Shown piece after piece: positions 18,895 through 29,500 of a stretch of 64,000 bases of DNA (position 1 is its first letter; each line of letters opens with the position of its first letter). The stretch is from positions 1 to 64,000 of the forward strand of contig CALAZZ010000227.1 in assembly GCA_937926515.1 (NCBI GenBank), written 5' to 3'. Position numbers and translations under genes: made by a program. The stretch is from an uncultured Bacteroidales bacterium. GTDB lineage: Bacteria > Bacteroidota > Bacteroidia > Bacteroidales > F082. The notes beneath the pieces were generated by a model. That model ran no database searches. It worked only from the letters and a program-made list of their open reading frames with translations, and was not told the DNA's origin.

Positions 18895-21800
18895 TTATCT
18901 CACCGGATATGGTGGAATTTCAGGCAATTCCGGATAATCTTTCAATTGTTCCATGATGACCTCAATGGCTTTCAATAATTGGTCATCAATGCCGTCATAC
19001 TCCCTGGCAGGGTCATTGTCGATAACAATATCAGGATCCACGCCATATCCTTCAATTGCCCAATTACCATCCTCATCAAAAGGAGCAAATTCCGGTTTAC
19101 GTAAATCTCCTCCATCAATCAGCGGCAACGGACCCCTGATACCAACCACTCCACCCCAGGAGCGGGTCCCGATAGTAGTGCCGATGCCATGTTTTTTAAA
19201 CTGATATGGGAACAGGTCGCCATCAGAGGCCGAATAGCGGTCGAGGAGTAACACTTTTGGACCATACATCATGCCTCCCGGCTTGATATTCACGTCGTTG
19301 TTGCGTGACATGCCGAAAAGGGAAACCTCACGACGCAAACGTTCAATAATCATCGGTGACACATTACCACCACCATTACCTCTATCATCAATGATCAGTC
19401 CTTTCTTATTCAATTGCGGGTAATAATATTTAACGAATTCATTCAGACCTCCGGGACCCATGTCAGGTATATGAATATAGCCAATCTGGCCATCAGTAGC
19501 ATCATTAACTTTCCGGATATTTTCATGAACCCATGTATAGTAATACAAATTGGATTCATCTGCTGTAGGCACGACAATTGTTTTGCGAGCTCCTGAAACG
19601 TCTGCCTTATTGTTCAGTGAGAGCTCCACCTGCATTCCGGCCATTCCGGTCAATGCCTGATAGATGTCAACCATATCCTTTGTTGAGACTCCGTTGACGG
19701 CGATAATATAATCACCTTCATTCGCATCAACACCTATTTCAGTAAGAGGTGAGCGCAATGATTCAGCCCAGTTTTCACCTTTCAGTATTTTATCTATACG
19801 GTAATATCCTGACTCATCACGACTGAGCCGGGCACCAAGCAATCCCATTTGAATCCTGTCAGGTGAAGGTCGGTCACCACCGTTAATATAAGCATGCCCT
19901 ACATTGAGCTCTGCGATCAACTCGCCCATGACATAGTTAAGATCGTTTCTATCGTTGACATAAGGAAGCAAAACAGCATACTTTTCGCGCATAGCCTGCC
20001 AATCAATACCGTGCATGTTTGGAGCATAGAAAAAGTCGCGCATCTGACGCCACACTTCATGGTAGATCTGTTTCCATTCTTCGCGCAGGTCAATCCAAAC
20101 TTTCATGCCTGAAAGGTCAGCATGCTCATCAATTTTGATGCTCGATTTTGGAGCATCTATCACGGCATACTTGTCACGCTCTGCAATAAGCATCTTCTTA
20201 TTGTCGGCAGAAAGAATAAACCTTCTGTAGTTTCCCAGGTCTGTTTCTTTTTTAGCTTTCAGATCATAATACTTCATCCCTGCCTGGCTGCCACGTGCAT
20301 TGAATACGTAATACAATCCTCCCTCAACCGGACTAAGATTATAATAATTGCCGGCGCTCACAGGAATTTGAACCACACGGTTGTAAATATGGTCAAAATC
20401 AATTTTGACTTCTTTGGAATCGGACTTTTTAGCCTCCTCCTTGTCATTGTCCTTCTCATCATCCTTGTTGATGCTGACCTCGTTATTTTCAGGCTCAAAA
20501 GGTGATGGCGTATCTTTCTGAAGGGTAACAAAATAAGGTTTTGCCATATCAATATAGACATGATTCCATTCGGTCCAGCTGTAAACAGGACTGAAGTCGC
20601 GGGTGGATACGAAATAAAGGTATTTCCCATCCGGATCGAAAACAGGGCTACTCGCATTGTACCATTCGTCAGTAACGGGATTTGTTTCACCTGTTTTTAG
20701 ATTATAAGCATAGATACGGCTGACACCAAAAGTTGAAGGCAATGAATAAGCGATCCAGTTGTTGTCAGGCGACCAACTATAAGATCTTATTTCAAATGAT
20801 TTTGAAGTGGCCACAAAGGTTACTTGCCTGGAGTCTATATCCAGATAATTCAATCTACCCATTTTATCTGACCAAAGCAGTTTTTTACTATCAGGAGACC
20901 AAAGAGGTTGATATTTATAAGTATCCGAATCGGATGTAAGCTGAATCGCTTTTTCCGTTCCACTTTGGTCAGTGATATATATCTCATCCTCACCAGTTTG
21001 ATCTGAAATATAGGCAATGTACTTCCCATCCGGAGACCAACTGACATCGCGCTCATGAACACCTGATGTAGCTGTCAGGTTGCGCGTAATACCAGATTTA
21101 GCAGGAACAGTGTACACATCACCCCTGGCACCAAAAACAATTCTGCTTCCATCAGGTGCAATATCATAAGTATTGATATGCTTTGAAGCATCAATATAAC
21201 GCGTACGACCTGAAGATAAGTCGGTTTGGATGCTGACTGGTATGCGTGTACTCTGTCGAGTACTTAGATCAAAGTTATACAGATAGCCGCCATGTTCATA
21301 AATGATGGAAGAAGTACCTAGTGAAGGAAACTTGATATCAAAATCAGTATAATCTGTAAGTTTAGTTATGTCGCCTGTATTGGTATTATAGGCAAAAAGG
21401 TTCATGGTACGGTCACGGTCCGAAAGAAAATAAATCATATCGCCATGCCACATCGGGAAAATGTTCTGCGATCTATGGTTGGTTACATTAACTGTTTCAC
21501 GTGTCTCAAAGTCATGTATCCAGACATCGTCAGCCATGCCACCCTGGTAGTATTTCCATGTGCGAAACTCCCTGAATACCCGGTTAAAGGCCATTTTGGT
21601 ACCATCCGGCGAAAATGAACACCACCCTCCATCTGAAAGAGGAAGCTCTTCAGCCATGCCACCGGCAATGTTCGCAACAAATAGTTGTCCCTTAAAGCTG
21701 TTAAAGGTTTGTTTTCGTGATCGAAATACAATCTCATCGTTATTACGCCAGGTCATAACAATGTTGTTAGGTCCCATGCGGTCCGACAAGTCATCTCGAC

Positions 21801-22128
21801 CAAGGGTTGCGGTAAACGTAAGGCGTTTTGGTTCACCTCCGGTGGATGGCACAACATATACTTCTGTATTGCCATCGTACTGGCCTGTAAATGCAATATG
21901 ACTGCCATCAGGTGAGAAACGAGGGAAGATTTCGAACCCTTTTGGATCCGTTGTGAGTTTCACAGCCACCCCACCTTCAAGTGGAACAGTGTACAAATCA
22001 CCAGCATAACTAAAGACTACCTGGTTTCCATGAACAGCCGGAAAACGAAGCAGCCTCATTTCATCATTTGCATGTGCAGCAGTTGCCATAAATAAAGCAA
22101 CTGCTAAGAGGATAATTGTTCTTTTCAT
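18895..22128 (-). CDS. Tricorn-type protease (S41 family) with beta-propellers and PDZ domain
   Basis: The protein has 1077 residues, the size of tricorn proteases. A signal peptide (MKRTIILLAVALFMATAAHA) sends it to the periplasm. Repeated TolB/WD-like blades fill about 25-640 (FSPDGSHIAF, WSPDGKYIAYISDQ, WSPDNNWIAYSLP), then a charged linker rich in Lys, Asp and Glu (about 545-570). A core region (WKQIYHEVWRQMRDFFYAP), a PDZ domain (NEGDYIIAVNGVSTKDMVD) and the C-terminal S41 core follow, with IDDRGNGGGN and the catalytic-serine segment RYSASDGD. Tricorn enzymes cut peptides delivered by other proteases into small oligopeptides, which suits a genome with large secreted proteases. It lies 179 bases downstream of the helicase gene, so it may be expressed separately. 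Confidence 0.93.
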   Translation of the reverse strand: MKRTIILLAVALFMATAAHANDEMRLLRFPAVHGNQVVFSYAGDLYTVPLEGGVAVKLTTDPKGFEIFPRFSPDGSHIAFTGQYDGNTEVYVVPSTGGEPKRLTFTATLGRDDLSDRMGPNNIVMTWRNNDEIVFRSRKQTFNSFKGQLFVANIAGGMAEELPLSDGGWCSFSPDGTKMAFNRVFREFRTWKYYQGGMADDVWIHDFETRETVNVTNHRSQNIFPMWHGDMIYFLSDRDRTMNLFAYNTNTGDITKLTDYTDFDIKFPSLGTSSIIYEHGGYLYNFDLSTRQSTRIPVSIQTDLSSGRTRYIDASKHINTYDIAPDGSRIVFGARGDVYTVPAKSGITRNLTATSGVHERDVSWSPDGKYIAYISDQTGEDEIYITDQSGTEKAIQLTSDSDTYKYQPLWSPDSKKLLWSDKMGRLNYLDIDSRQVTFVATSKSFEIRSYSWSPDNNWIAYSLPSTFGVSRIYAYNLKTGETNPVTDEWYNASSPVFDPDGKYLYFVSTRDFSPVYSWTEWNHVYIDMAKPYFVTLQKDTPSPFEPENNEVSINKDDEKDNDKEEAKKSDSKEVKIDFDHIYNRVVQIPVSAGNYYNLSPVEGGLYYVFNARGSQAGMKYYDLKAKKETDLGNYRRFILSADNKKMLIAERDKYAVIDAPKSSIKIDEHADLSGMKVWIDLREEWKQIYHEVWRQMRDFFYAPNMHGIDWQAMREKYAVLLPYVNDRNDLNYVMGELIAELNVGHAYINGGDRPSPDRIQMGLLGARLSRDESGYYRIDKILKGENWAESLRSPLTEIGVDANEGDYIIAVNGVSTKDMVDIYQALTGMAGMQVELSLNNKADVSGARKTIVVPTADESNLYYYTWVHENIRKVNDATDGQIGYIHIPDMGPGGLNEFVKYYYPQLNKKGLIIDDRGNGGGNVSPMIIERLRREVSLFGMSRNNDVNIKPGGMMYGPKVLLLDRYSASDGDLFPYQFKKHGIGTTIGTRSWGGVVGIRGPLPLIDGGDLRKPEFAPFDEDGNWAIEGYGVDPDIVIDNDPAREYDGIDDQLLKAIEVIMEQLKDYPELPEIPPYPVR

Positions 22129-22307
22129 TATTTAATTTTTAGTTGAACAAAAAAAGTAATATTAAAAGTGTTAGAAAGATATATGTCAATTTAAGTAATG
22201 CCGCAAGAATATACTGTTTTCTCTGATCAACTGCTTATATAATAAAGTCAAAAAAAACAGCCTTTGGTTGCAATTTGACCTGAAGAACACAATATTTCGC
22301 TTGTAGT

Positions 22308-25300
22308 TTAACATGTAATAACCTCAAAATCATCATGAAGGTATACCAGGTAAGCATCGACCTTTTTGGTGCCTACTTCATGTATCAACTGTTTATAAAC
22401 CTGCATCTGTTGCAAGTGTTTTTCATCCGGCAATCCGGTTTTGTAATCCAGAATCATCATGTGATCATCAAAAGAAACACAACGATCAGGACGATATACC
22501 TTGCCGTCAGCTGAAATTAATTCGCGCTCCAGGAACAATGTAGCACCTTCCCGGAAACCTGACATTAATACCGGGTGTGCGAACATGCGGTCAAACAGCA
22601 ACTTGAGCTCTTCGTGTTGTAAAGGCGAAATTGTTCCTTCCTCAAGATACTGATCCAATACCCTCTGAGCATCATTTGAATACTGGATTTCAGCTAATAT
22701 TTCGTGTACCAATTGTCCCCAATATACAGCTTTGCCTTCATCTGAATATATCCAATGTGAAATCGGATCAGGTGCTATCCTGAGTTTGGAGGTCCAGTCA
22801 TCTGAAATAAACACATGGTCAGGATCCAAATCCTTTGAGGTAGGAGTTTTTAAGTCAGGCAGTGCATTTTCTTCATTTCCAATACAATAAACATACTTGT
22901 CATCCTGCCAGAGCTGTTTGTGGGTGAGGTACTGCTTGAAATAATGCTGATAACTTGCATTGGCTTGTTTACCGGGCAATTCCGTCATAATATACAACCG
23001 TCTGGAAGCACGTGTCATAACCACATACAGCAAGTTGACCATATCAAGGTGCGATTTAATGGTTTCTTCCTCATACATTTCCGCCAGGCGCGTTTGTTTA
23101 AGTTTTTTACTTACTCTAACCAAGCCAACCGGCAGGCCCGGCACTTCATCCGGTAATAGATCGACCCAGAATTCCTTCTTCGTCAGGCGTATGCCCTTGG
23201 TCGCAAAAGGGAAAATAACCACCGGAAATTCAAGTCCTTTTGCCTTGTGAATGGTCATTACCTGTATGGCATTTGCACTTTGAGGTACGATTACTGAGAG
23301 TTTTTCCTTTTCTTCAGACCAGTGTTCAAGAAACTCAACCAGCGAGCCCTGCCTTCTAACCTGGAATTCATGAACAAACTCCAGGAAAAACTGCACATAG
23401 GGATCAGGTAATTTATCAAAGCCAGACTGTCGCAGCAATCTTTCAACCATATCATACAAACTCATAGTATGATATAACACAGGTGAGAACGAAAAGCCTA
23501 TGCTTTGGAGGATATTGGTAAACACCTGCATTTGTTGTTCCGGGTCAGTGGCCATCAGGGTTTGCAATTGCAAGCTCCAGTTGAAATCCTGCTCAGGATA
23601 CAATACTCCCAGGTCATGAAATATGGTTGTTATGGCTACAGGCTCATAACCATGTTGTATCAGTTTCATTAGGTTTACCAAGAGCCTGACCTTGATTGAT
23701 GATTCGAGTAATAGTGCTTCGGCCGAAACAACCTCTAATCCTTTGTTGGTGAGGTAGCGGGCTATCTGGCTTCCTTCTGAGTTCTTCTGCGTCAATATGG
23801 CAATTTCACTAGGCCGGAATCCTTCTGCAATACGACTAAGAAGGTTCTCATGTATCTCAGCCAGGTATACTTGATCAATTGTAGCATTGTCATCATCATT
23901 CTTTAGATACTGTATCTGAACATAGCCTGATCCTTTTGGTTTTACAGCTTCCTGTTTATGATCGGTGTAGGCTTCGCGTATATGATCAGGCAAGCCGGCA
24001 GAGACATAATCGAAGAAATCGTTGTTGAATTGTACAATTACTTCATCCGATCGGTAATTGTAGGCCAGGTTTCTGTAATCGTATTGTGCTTTCAGGTTGA
24101 ATTCAGCATCAGCAATCATGTGATTACCATCCTTTCGGTATATGGAAGGCAATTGCATAAATTGCTCCACCTCACCACTTCTGAAACGGTATATGGCCTG
24201 CTTGGCATCACCCACAACGAGTGTCAGATTCTGATTAGCCAATGCATTGTCTATTAACGGAATAAAATTATGCCATTGCAAAACAGAAGTATCCTGAAAT
24301 TCATCAATCAGATAATGCTGGAAACGCTCACCTAACCGTTCGTAAATATATGCTACGGCAACATTGGTCAACAACCTGGCTATCCGCTTATTAAATTCTG
24401 ATATATGGACAAGATTCTCTTCAGATCTGATCTCTTCCATATTATGTTGGAGTTCAGACAATACAGCAAGGGAATACATATTCTTTGCCAGCTCTGATTG
24501 AAGCAAATACAGTTCAAAACCTGAATCCAATACATTCATGATGGTCTGCAAATGTTCATCTAGCTTAGGTGCAATGGAGTTTATGCTTGCAAATGCCAAC
24601 TTGTCTTTCTCACCCTTTCCTGAAGTCCATTTCCCATCTTGCGACACTTTGGCTGCACTGCTGTTGTTTCTGGCATCTGCGATATTTCTTGCTGCTATCT
24701 TGTTAAGAAAGGCATATACACCATTGCGTCCGTTCGCCAAATGCTCAGGCTGGATCTCGTGCTGATGAATCAATTGCAATGCATCAACTGCCGGTGATGC
24801 CAATTTGCTTTCAAACCGACTGGTGCTGGCGTTTAAGGTATGGATGGCCTTTGTCAACACTTCAGCATTTACTTCTTCCAGTTTGTTGATGTGGTCAAAG
24901 CCGTCTTCGCGAAGAAGATAATTACAAAACCTGGCTATGTCATGTTCAATCAACCAGCTGCCTTCGTCGCTCATGCGTTGCAACAGAAATCTCAATAAGG
25001 TATTGGTAATGTAATCATCAGTACCTACTTTATCAATCAACATTTCAACTGCCAGATTCACAACTGCCCGATCATTTAATTCAACTTCGAATTGATAAGG
25101 CAAATGCAGGTCATGCGCAAAGGTCCTGACCAGTCTATACACAAAAGAATCAATTGTACCTATAGAAAAATCACTGTAATTATGAATTACCAATGAAAGT
25201 ACATCAATAGCACGTTGGCGTATAAAACCTTTATCCATACCTGATTCGCTAACCAGCTGATCAAGCAAAGGATCGTCGCCTTGATCTGATTGAGCGGTAT

Positions 25301-25484
25301 CGGCTAATTTGGAAAGCGCATGAACTATGCGCTCTTTCATTTCATTGGCTGCCTTATTGGTAAAAGTAACAGCTAAAATCCGGCTATACTTATCAGGGTT
25401 CTTAAGCACAAGCAACAGGTATTCTTTCACGAGTGTGAATGTTTTGCCTGAGCCTGCTGACGCTTTGTAAACCCGGAATGACAT
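22308..25484 (-). CDS. UvrD-type helicase with RecB-family nuclease domain (AddA/RecB-like)
   Basis: The protein has 1058 residues. Helicase motifs: the Walker A ASAGSGKT at 8-15, motif Ia TFTNKAANEMKER, Walker B LIDEFQDTS, VVGDAKQAIYRFR, and the C-terminal AYNYRSDE and VMTIHKAKGLEFPVV and LLYVVMTRAS. The C-terminus carries a RecB/AddA-type nuclease core: HEILAEI, YRPDRCV and ILDYKTG. It would process double-strand DNA ends for recombination. An AddB partner is not adjacent. The gene start abuts the stop codon of the preceding T9SS gene (positions 25484/25485), so translational coupling is likely although the functions seem unrelated. Confidence 0.9.
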   Translation of the reverse strand: MSFRVYKASAGSGKTFTLVKEYLLLVLKNPDKYSRILAVTFTNKAANEMKERIVHALSKLADTAQSDQGDDPLLDQLVSESGMDKGFIRQRAIDVLSLVIHNYSDFSIGTIDSFVYRLVRTFAHDLHLPYQFEVELNDRAVVNLAVEMLIDKVGTDDYITNTLLRFLLQRMSDEGSWLIEHDIARFCNYLLREDGFDHINKLEEVNAEVLTKAIHTLNASTSRFESKLASPAVDALQLIHQHEIQPEHLANGRNGVYAFLNKIAARNIADARNNSSAAKVSQDGKWTSGKGEKDKLAFASINSIAPKLDEHLQTIMNVLDSGFELYLLQSELAKNMYSLAVLSELQHNMEEIRSEENLVHISEFNKRIARLLTNVAVAYIYERLGERFQHYLIDEFQDTSVLQWHNFIPLIDNALANQNLTLVVGDAKQAIYRFRSGEVEQFMQLPSIYRKDGNHMIADAEFNLKAQYDYRNLAYNYRSDEVIVQFNNDFFDYVSAGLPDHIREAYTDHKQEAVKPKGSGYVQIQYLKNDDDNATIDQVYLAEIHENLLSRIAEGFRPSEIAILTQKNSEGSQIARYLTNKGLEVVSAEALLLESSIKVRLLVNLMKLIQHGYEPVAITTIFHDLGVLYPEQDFNWSLQLQTLMATDPEQQMQVFTNILQSIGFSFSPVLYHTMSLYDMVERLLRQSGFDKLPDPYVQFFLEFVHEFQVRRQGSLVEFLEHWSEEKEKLSVIVPQSANAIQVMTIHKAKGLEFPVVIFPFATKGIRLTKKEFWVDLLPDEVPGLPVGLVRVSKKLKQTRLAEMYEEETIKSHLDMVNLLYVVMTRASRRLYIMTELPGKQANASYQHYFKQYLTHKQLWQDDKYVYCIGNEENALPDLKTPTSKDLDPDHVFISDDWTSKLRIAPDPISHWIYSDEGKAVYWGQLVHEILAEIQYSNDAQRVLDQYLEEGTISPLQHEELKLLFDRMFAHPVLMSGFREGATLFLERELISADGKVYRPDRCVSFDDHMMILDYKTGLPDEKHLQQMQVYKQLIHEVGTKKVDAYLVYLHDDFEVITC

Positions 25485-26564
25485 TTAAGGAATGATGCTT
25501 ATTTTTATACTCGACTGCTGTATGCCATCAGAAACCTGCAACAAATACAGGCCTGGCGGGCTGTTCTTATTAACATGAAGGATGTTTGCTGTTTCAACGT
25601 TCGATACCCGCCATTTCTCCTCCCAGATCAACTGACCTGCAAGGCTAAAGAGTTTTAAATTGAGGTCTCTATGCCAAATTTTTTGATCTTTACTTATCGT
25701 AAAAGCACCTGAATTAGGATTTGGATATACCTGAATTCCATTAGCACCGGATATATCAATTTCAGGAATTGCAACATTCAGGTCCCGCACTGAATCCTGG
25801 TAGGTGATGACGGTACCCAACATATCATCAACCACCACCTGTAACAAGGGGAGCCCCATATTCTTTCCAAGCCATTTGTATTCGGTATAGGTCCGGTAAA
25901 CCGAAAATCCCTCACCGATCGAATCTATGTATATACTATCAAATTCATTTACAACAGATTTAAGCCTAAGGGTTTCGAAAGTGCCAAAAGGCGTTGTGAG
26001 GTTGCCCCAGCCATCAACCTCAGTAGAACGTTCGCGTTCGACTAATAAATAACCTATGTCTTCAAGTTCAAATTCCAATCCGGTTTCACCCGAATCCGTG
26101 CTGCCATACTCAAGTGGAAAACGATACCACACATCAGGGTTATCGTATTTGAGGGGAAGATGGAGTCCGTTTATTTCAAGGCCCAGACCCACATCACTGA
26201 AAACTGAGGATGTTTTACTAAAAAATTGATAGCTATCCCCAATTGGTATTGGTAAAACCGTTGAAAAATTATCAGATTTCAACACCAAATTGGAAGAGGT
26301 TAAAAAGAAAGGCCAAAAAATCAGAGGAGTTTCCAGCACTGTCATAAAAGTATCAATATTTTGATAGAAAGGTTGTAACTCACTAAAATCCCAACTATGA
26401 TTTTCGCCTGTGTCAGTATAATCATAAAACAATGGATCAAAACCAATGCTTATCCTAATGGTGTCACCTGCCGAAGGCATATCACTGTTGAGGATGGTAA
26501 TCTGGCTCAACAGCGGAATGGCACCAATCAACAGAGCGATGGAAGTAAAGATCAATTTTCTCAT
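25485..26564 (-). CDS. T9SS type A sorting-domain protein, secreted, function unknown
   Basis: The protein has 359 residues. The signal peptide is MRKLIFTSIALLIGAIPLLS. The body is beta-rich without catalytic motifs; segments such as SWDFSELQPF and TPFGTFETLRLKSV are typical of uncharacterised Bacteroidota secreted proteins. The final ~80 residues start at VYPNPNSGAFTI and include LYLLQVSDG, the type A sorting domain. It is packed between the tamB-like gene (4 bases upstream) and the helicase gene (0 bases downstream), so all three are probably one transcript. Confidence 0.85.
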   Translation of the reverse strand: MRKLIFTSIALLIGAIPLLSQITILNSDMPSAGDTIRISIGFDPLFYDYTDTGENHSWDFSELQPFYQNIDTFMTVLETPLIFWPFFLTSSNLVLKSDNFSTVLPIPIGDSYQFFSKTSSVFSDVGLGLEINGLHLPLKYDNPDVWYRFPLEYGSTDSGETGLEFELEDIGYLLVERERSTEVDGWGNLTTPFGTFETLRLKSVVNEFDSIYIDSIGEGFSVYRTYTEYKWLGKNMGLPLLQVVVDDMLGTVITYQDSVRDLNVAIPEIDISGANGIQVYPNPNSGAFTISKDQKIWHRDLNLKLFSLAGQLIWEEKWRVSNVETANILHVNKNSPPGLYLLQVSDGIQQSSIKISIIP

Positions 26565-26568
26565 GGCA

Positions 26569-29500
26569 TCAGGGATTAGATGGTTTCTTTTTTCGTCTTC
26601 TTAAAAGATCACCAAAGCTATCAAATTCCTGCCGATATGAAATGCCAAGACCTTGTGTGTAGGGCACAAAATTATCGTATGCCCTGCTGCTGAACCACAT
26701 ACTTGTATTTGAATGATTAAATGCTTTAAGTCTAAGTCTGCCATCCTGTGTGAGTAGCACACTTATATCCACATCGCCAACAATATTACTTGCATTTTGC
26801 GTTGAATGCCGGTTTCCGATCACACCAAAATTTCCATCAATGGTCACCCTGTCATTAAAGAGCTGTGTTGATAGTGCCACTTCAAGCTCTTCATTCGAAA
26901 GGCGATCGCCGGGCTTGTAATGTAACCCAATATCAAAATCGCGGCTTATCTGCGACAACCAGTTACTTAATTGGTTTGATATCATATTAATGGATGAGGC
27001 TCCTAAGGATGCTGTTTCACCTCCGGTATAACTAAAGCTACCGAGCACAAGCAACGAAAGCATCTGTTGGGTCATCATAGCATCGTTGGTGGTATCAAGC
27101 ACAGAAAAAACCATTTGACGTGTTTCTGTATCCACATTTGGCAGCCTGATGCTGAATTTTATTGTTGGATTAAAAAGTTGTTCAGTTAGATGGATAACAG
27201 CCTCTACATTGATCCGGCTTCGCATTGTGCTGTCGATGCCAGGGCCAAGTGTTGCAATTGATGTTTTCAGTCGATATAGCCCTTTGATATCAATATCAGC
27301 ATCATACGGGTCACCTGTCCAGGATATGCGCCCGCCCTGCATCAGCTCAAAGCGCCTGCGCACCAGGTTTTCGAACATGAAATTAAACTCCCCGGCCCTT
27401 ACGATATAGTCGCCTTGCAGCGAAAAGTCACCCGCTGAGTTCACCTTGAGGTTTATATTCCCGTTTCCGGTTGACTCCAGGCTTCCCATATTAGCCGGCA
27501 AAAATATACGTAGATTGGCATCAGGTGTAACTGTGGTTTCAAGGTTGATATCAAAACCCTGAATAGCGGCTTGGGGTTCATCCTCCACAACTTCTGCTTC
27601 GGGATCGCGCAAAAAAACTATGAAATCATTATCATAAACCGTAGTGGCAGTGGCCAGTGGAATTGTGATATTGGTTCCACGACGTGTAATGGCTTTAATA
27701 TTTAAACCTACATTGCTGATCTCACCACTAATATTTACATCACCGCTAACCACCGCTGCTCCATAAAACAATTCATTCATGGTTCTGTCAGTGTTCAATG
27801 ACAGAAAATCCTCTGGTTTCAATTGCAGATTAAAACGGAAATTTTTAAAATAGTCGTGAGTGATTGCACCACTCACATTTGCTTTATTACCCAAAGTGTC
27901 AAATAGGATGAGTCTGTCGAAATTAATCCGGTCGGGGTAGATATCAAACTCGTGCGACAAGGAATATTTCACGTTCAGGTAATCTATCAGAAAGGCGGTA
28001 CGCATCAGGTTGATCTTACCACTTAATTCAGGGCTTGAGGTTTTACCATTGATGGCTATTCCACCGGATGCCAGACCCTCCACTTTGCTGAGCACACCCT
28101 CCAGAAAAGGAGCAATAGTTTTCAACCTGAAATTATCAAGCTCAAGCTCAAAATTCAGGTTTTGGTCGGTACGATTGGGGTAAAAGAAGCCCGTGAAATG
28201 TAACATGCGGCTTGCAGCAATGTTACCAATGTTAATGATTTGGGCATTCAAATACAAGGCTTCATCCAGGTTGCTCCAGGTACTTAATATCCTAGCTTCA
28301 CCAAGGCGCTCACGATTGAGGTGCAAGTCTGTTAATTGCAGGTTGGAGACAAAAGTGGGTTGGTACTTCAGATTGGCCAGCATGAGGTCTCCATTGACGG
28401 CACCATCAAAATCCAGGCCGGCACCCTGAGTCAAAAGATCAAAATTCGAAATGTCCCAATTATGAAACTGAACATTCAGTGAATCAGCTTCACCTAGTGG
28501 GATTCTGCCCTGAAGACCAATCGATTGATTACGCAATCGAATATGAAAATCCTGAAGCAAAGTGTACTCCTCTGCAAAAACAATACGGTTTCCACGGCTT
28601 ATCCGCCATACTGAGTCGTTCACAACCAAATCAGCTGAAGAAATGTGCAACTCGGGGAAGCCATCCTCCCTGGATGCATAATAACCGTGTATATCACCCT
28701 TGTTTCGTGCTATGGTCCTTTCGTCACGCCATTGCAGCCTGAATAAAATACTGTCGTTGGTCAGAGAAATGGCAAAATCCGGGCTTTCTATTCCCAAAAC
28801 TGTGGGGTCACCCGGAATGCTGTCACGAAATATGATCTCATTGCTGTTGAAGTTTAGGTTTGCCTGCCACAGATCACTCTGGGTGTGCAGTACCAAATTA
28901 TTCAATTTAATATTACCAAATGTGAGCTGGCCGGCTCTGAAAGTGGTGTTCAGCACCTGATCACGGTTGGTAAATACACCGCTGTAATGGGCATCTGGCG
29001 ACAGCGTCACAGATGGCATCAGAAGACGGCTCAATGCTTCGGTATCTTTGAATTGCAGTTCAATGAAAAAATCCTGTAAGGAAACTGAATCCGATTCAGG
29101 CTCAAAATTTCTGAATTGCACATAGTTCGCTGTAAAATGTTTAAATGCTTCATGGAGTCCTCCAAAATCAATTTCACCACCCAGGTCCAGGTCAAGAAAA
29201 TCAGATTCTATGGTCAGCCTTCGTGGATACAGCCCATGGTTGGTGGTTTTCAATAATAAGCTGTCCATGTGGTAGGTATCACGACTATCCGTATATCGGG
29301 TATTTTCAATGCTTATTGTTCCAACTAGGTTATCCAGATGGGAACCGGTGAAATTCACATTGATGTCGGTGCTCAACTGCATGATGGTGTCGTTATCCAA
29401 TAAGTTTAGGTTGTAAAGATCAGCATGTGTGAGGATAGCACCAAAATCAAAAGCCGGCACAGTATCAGCAAAATTAGCGCGGCCAAGAAACTCGAACTTG

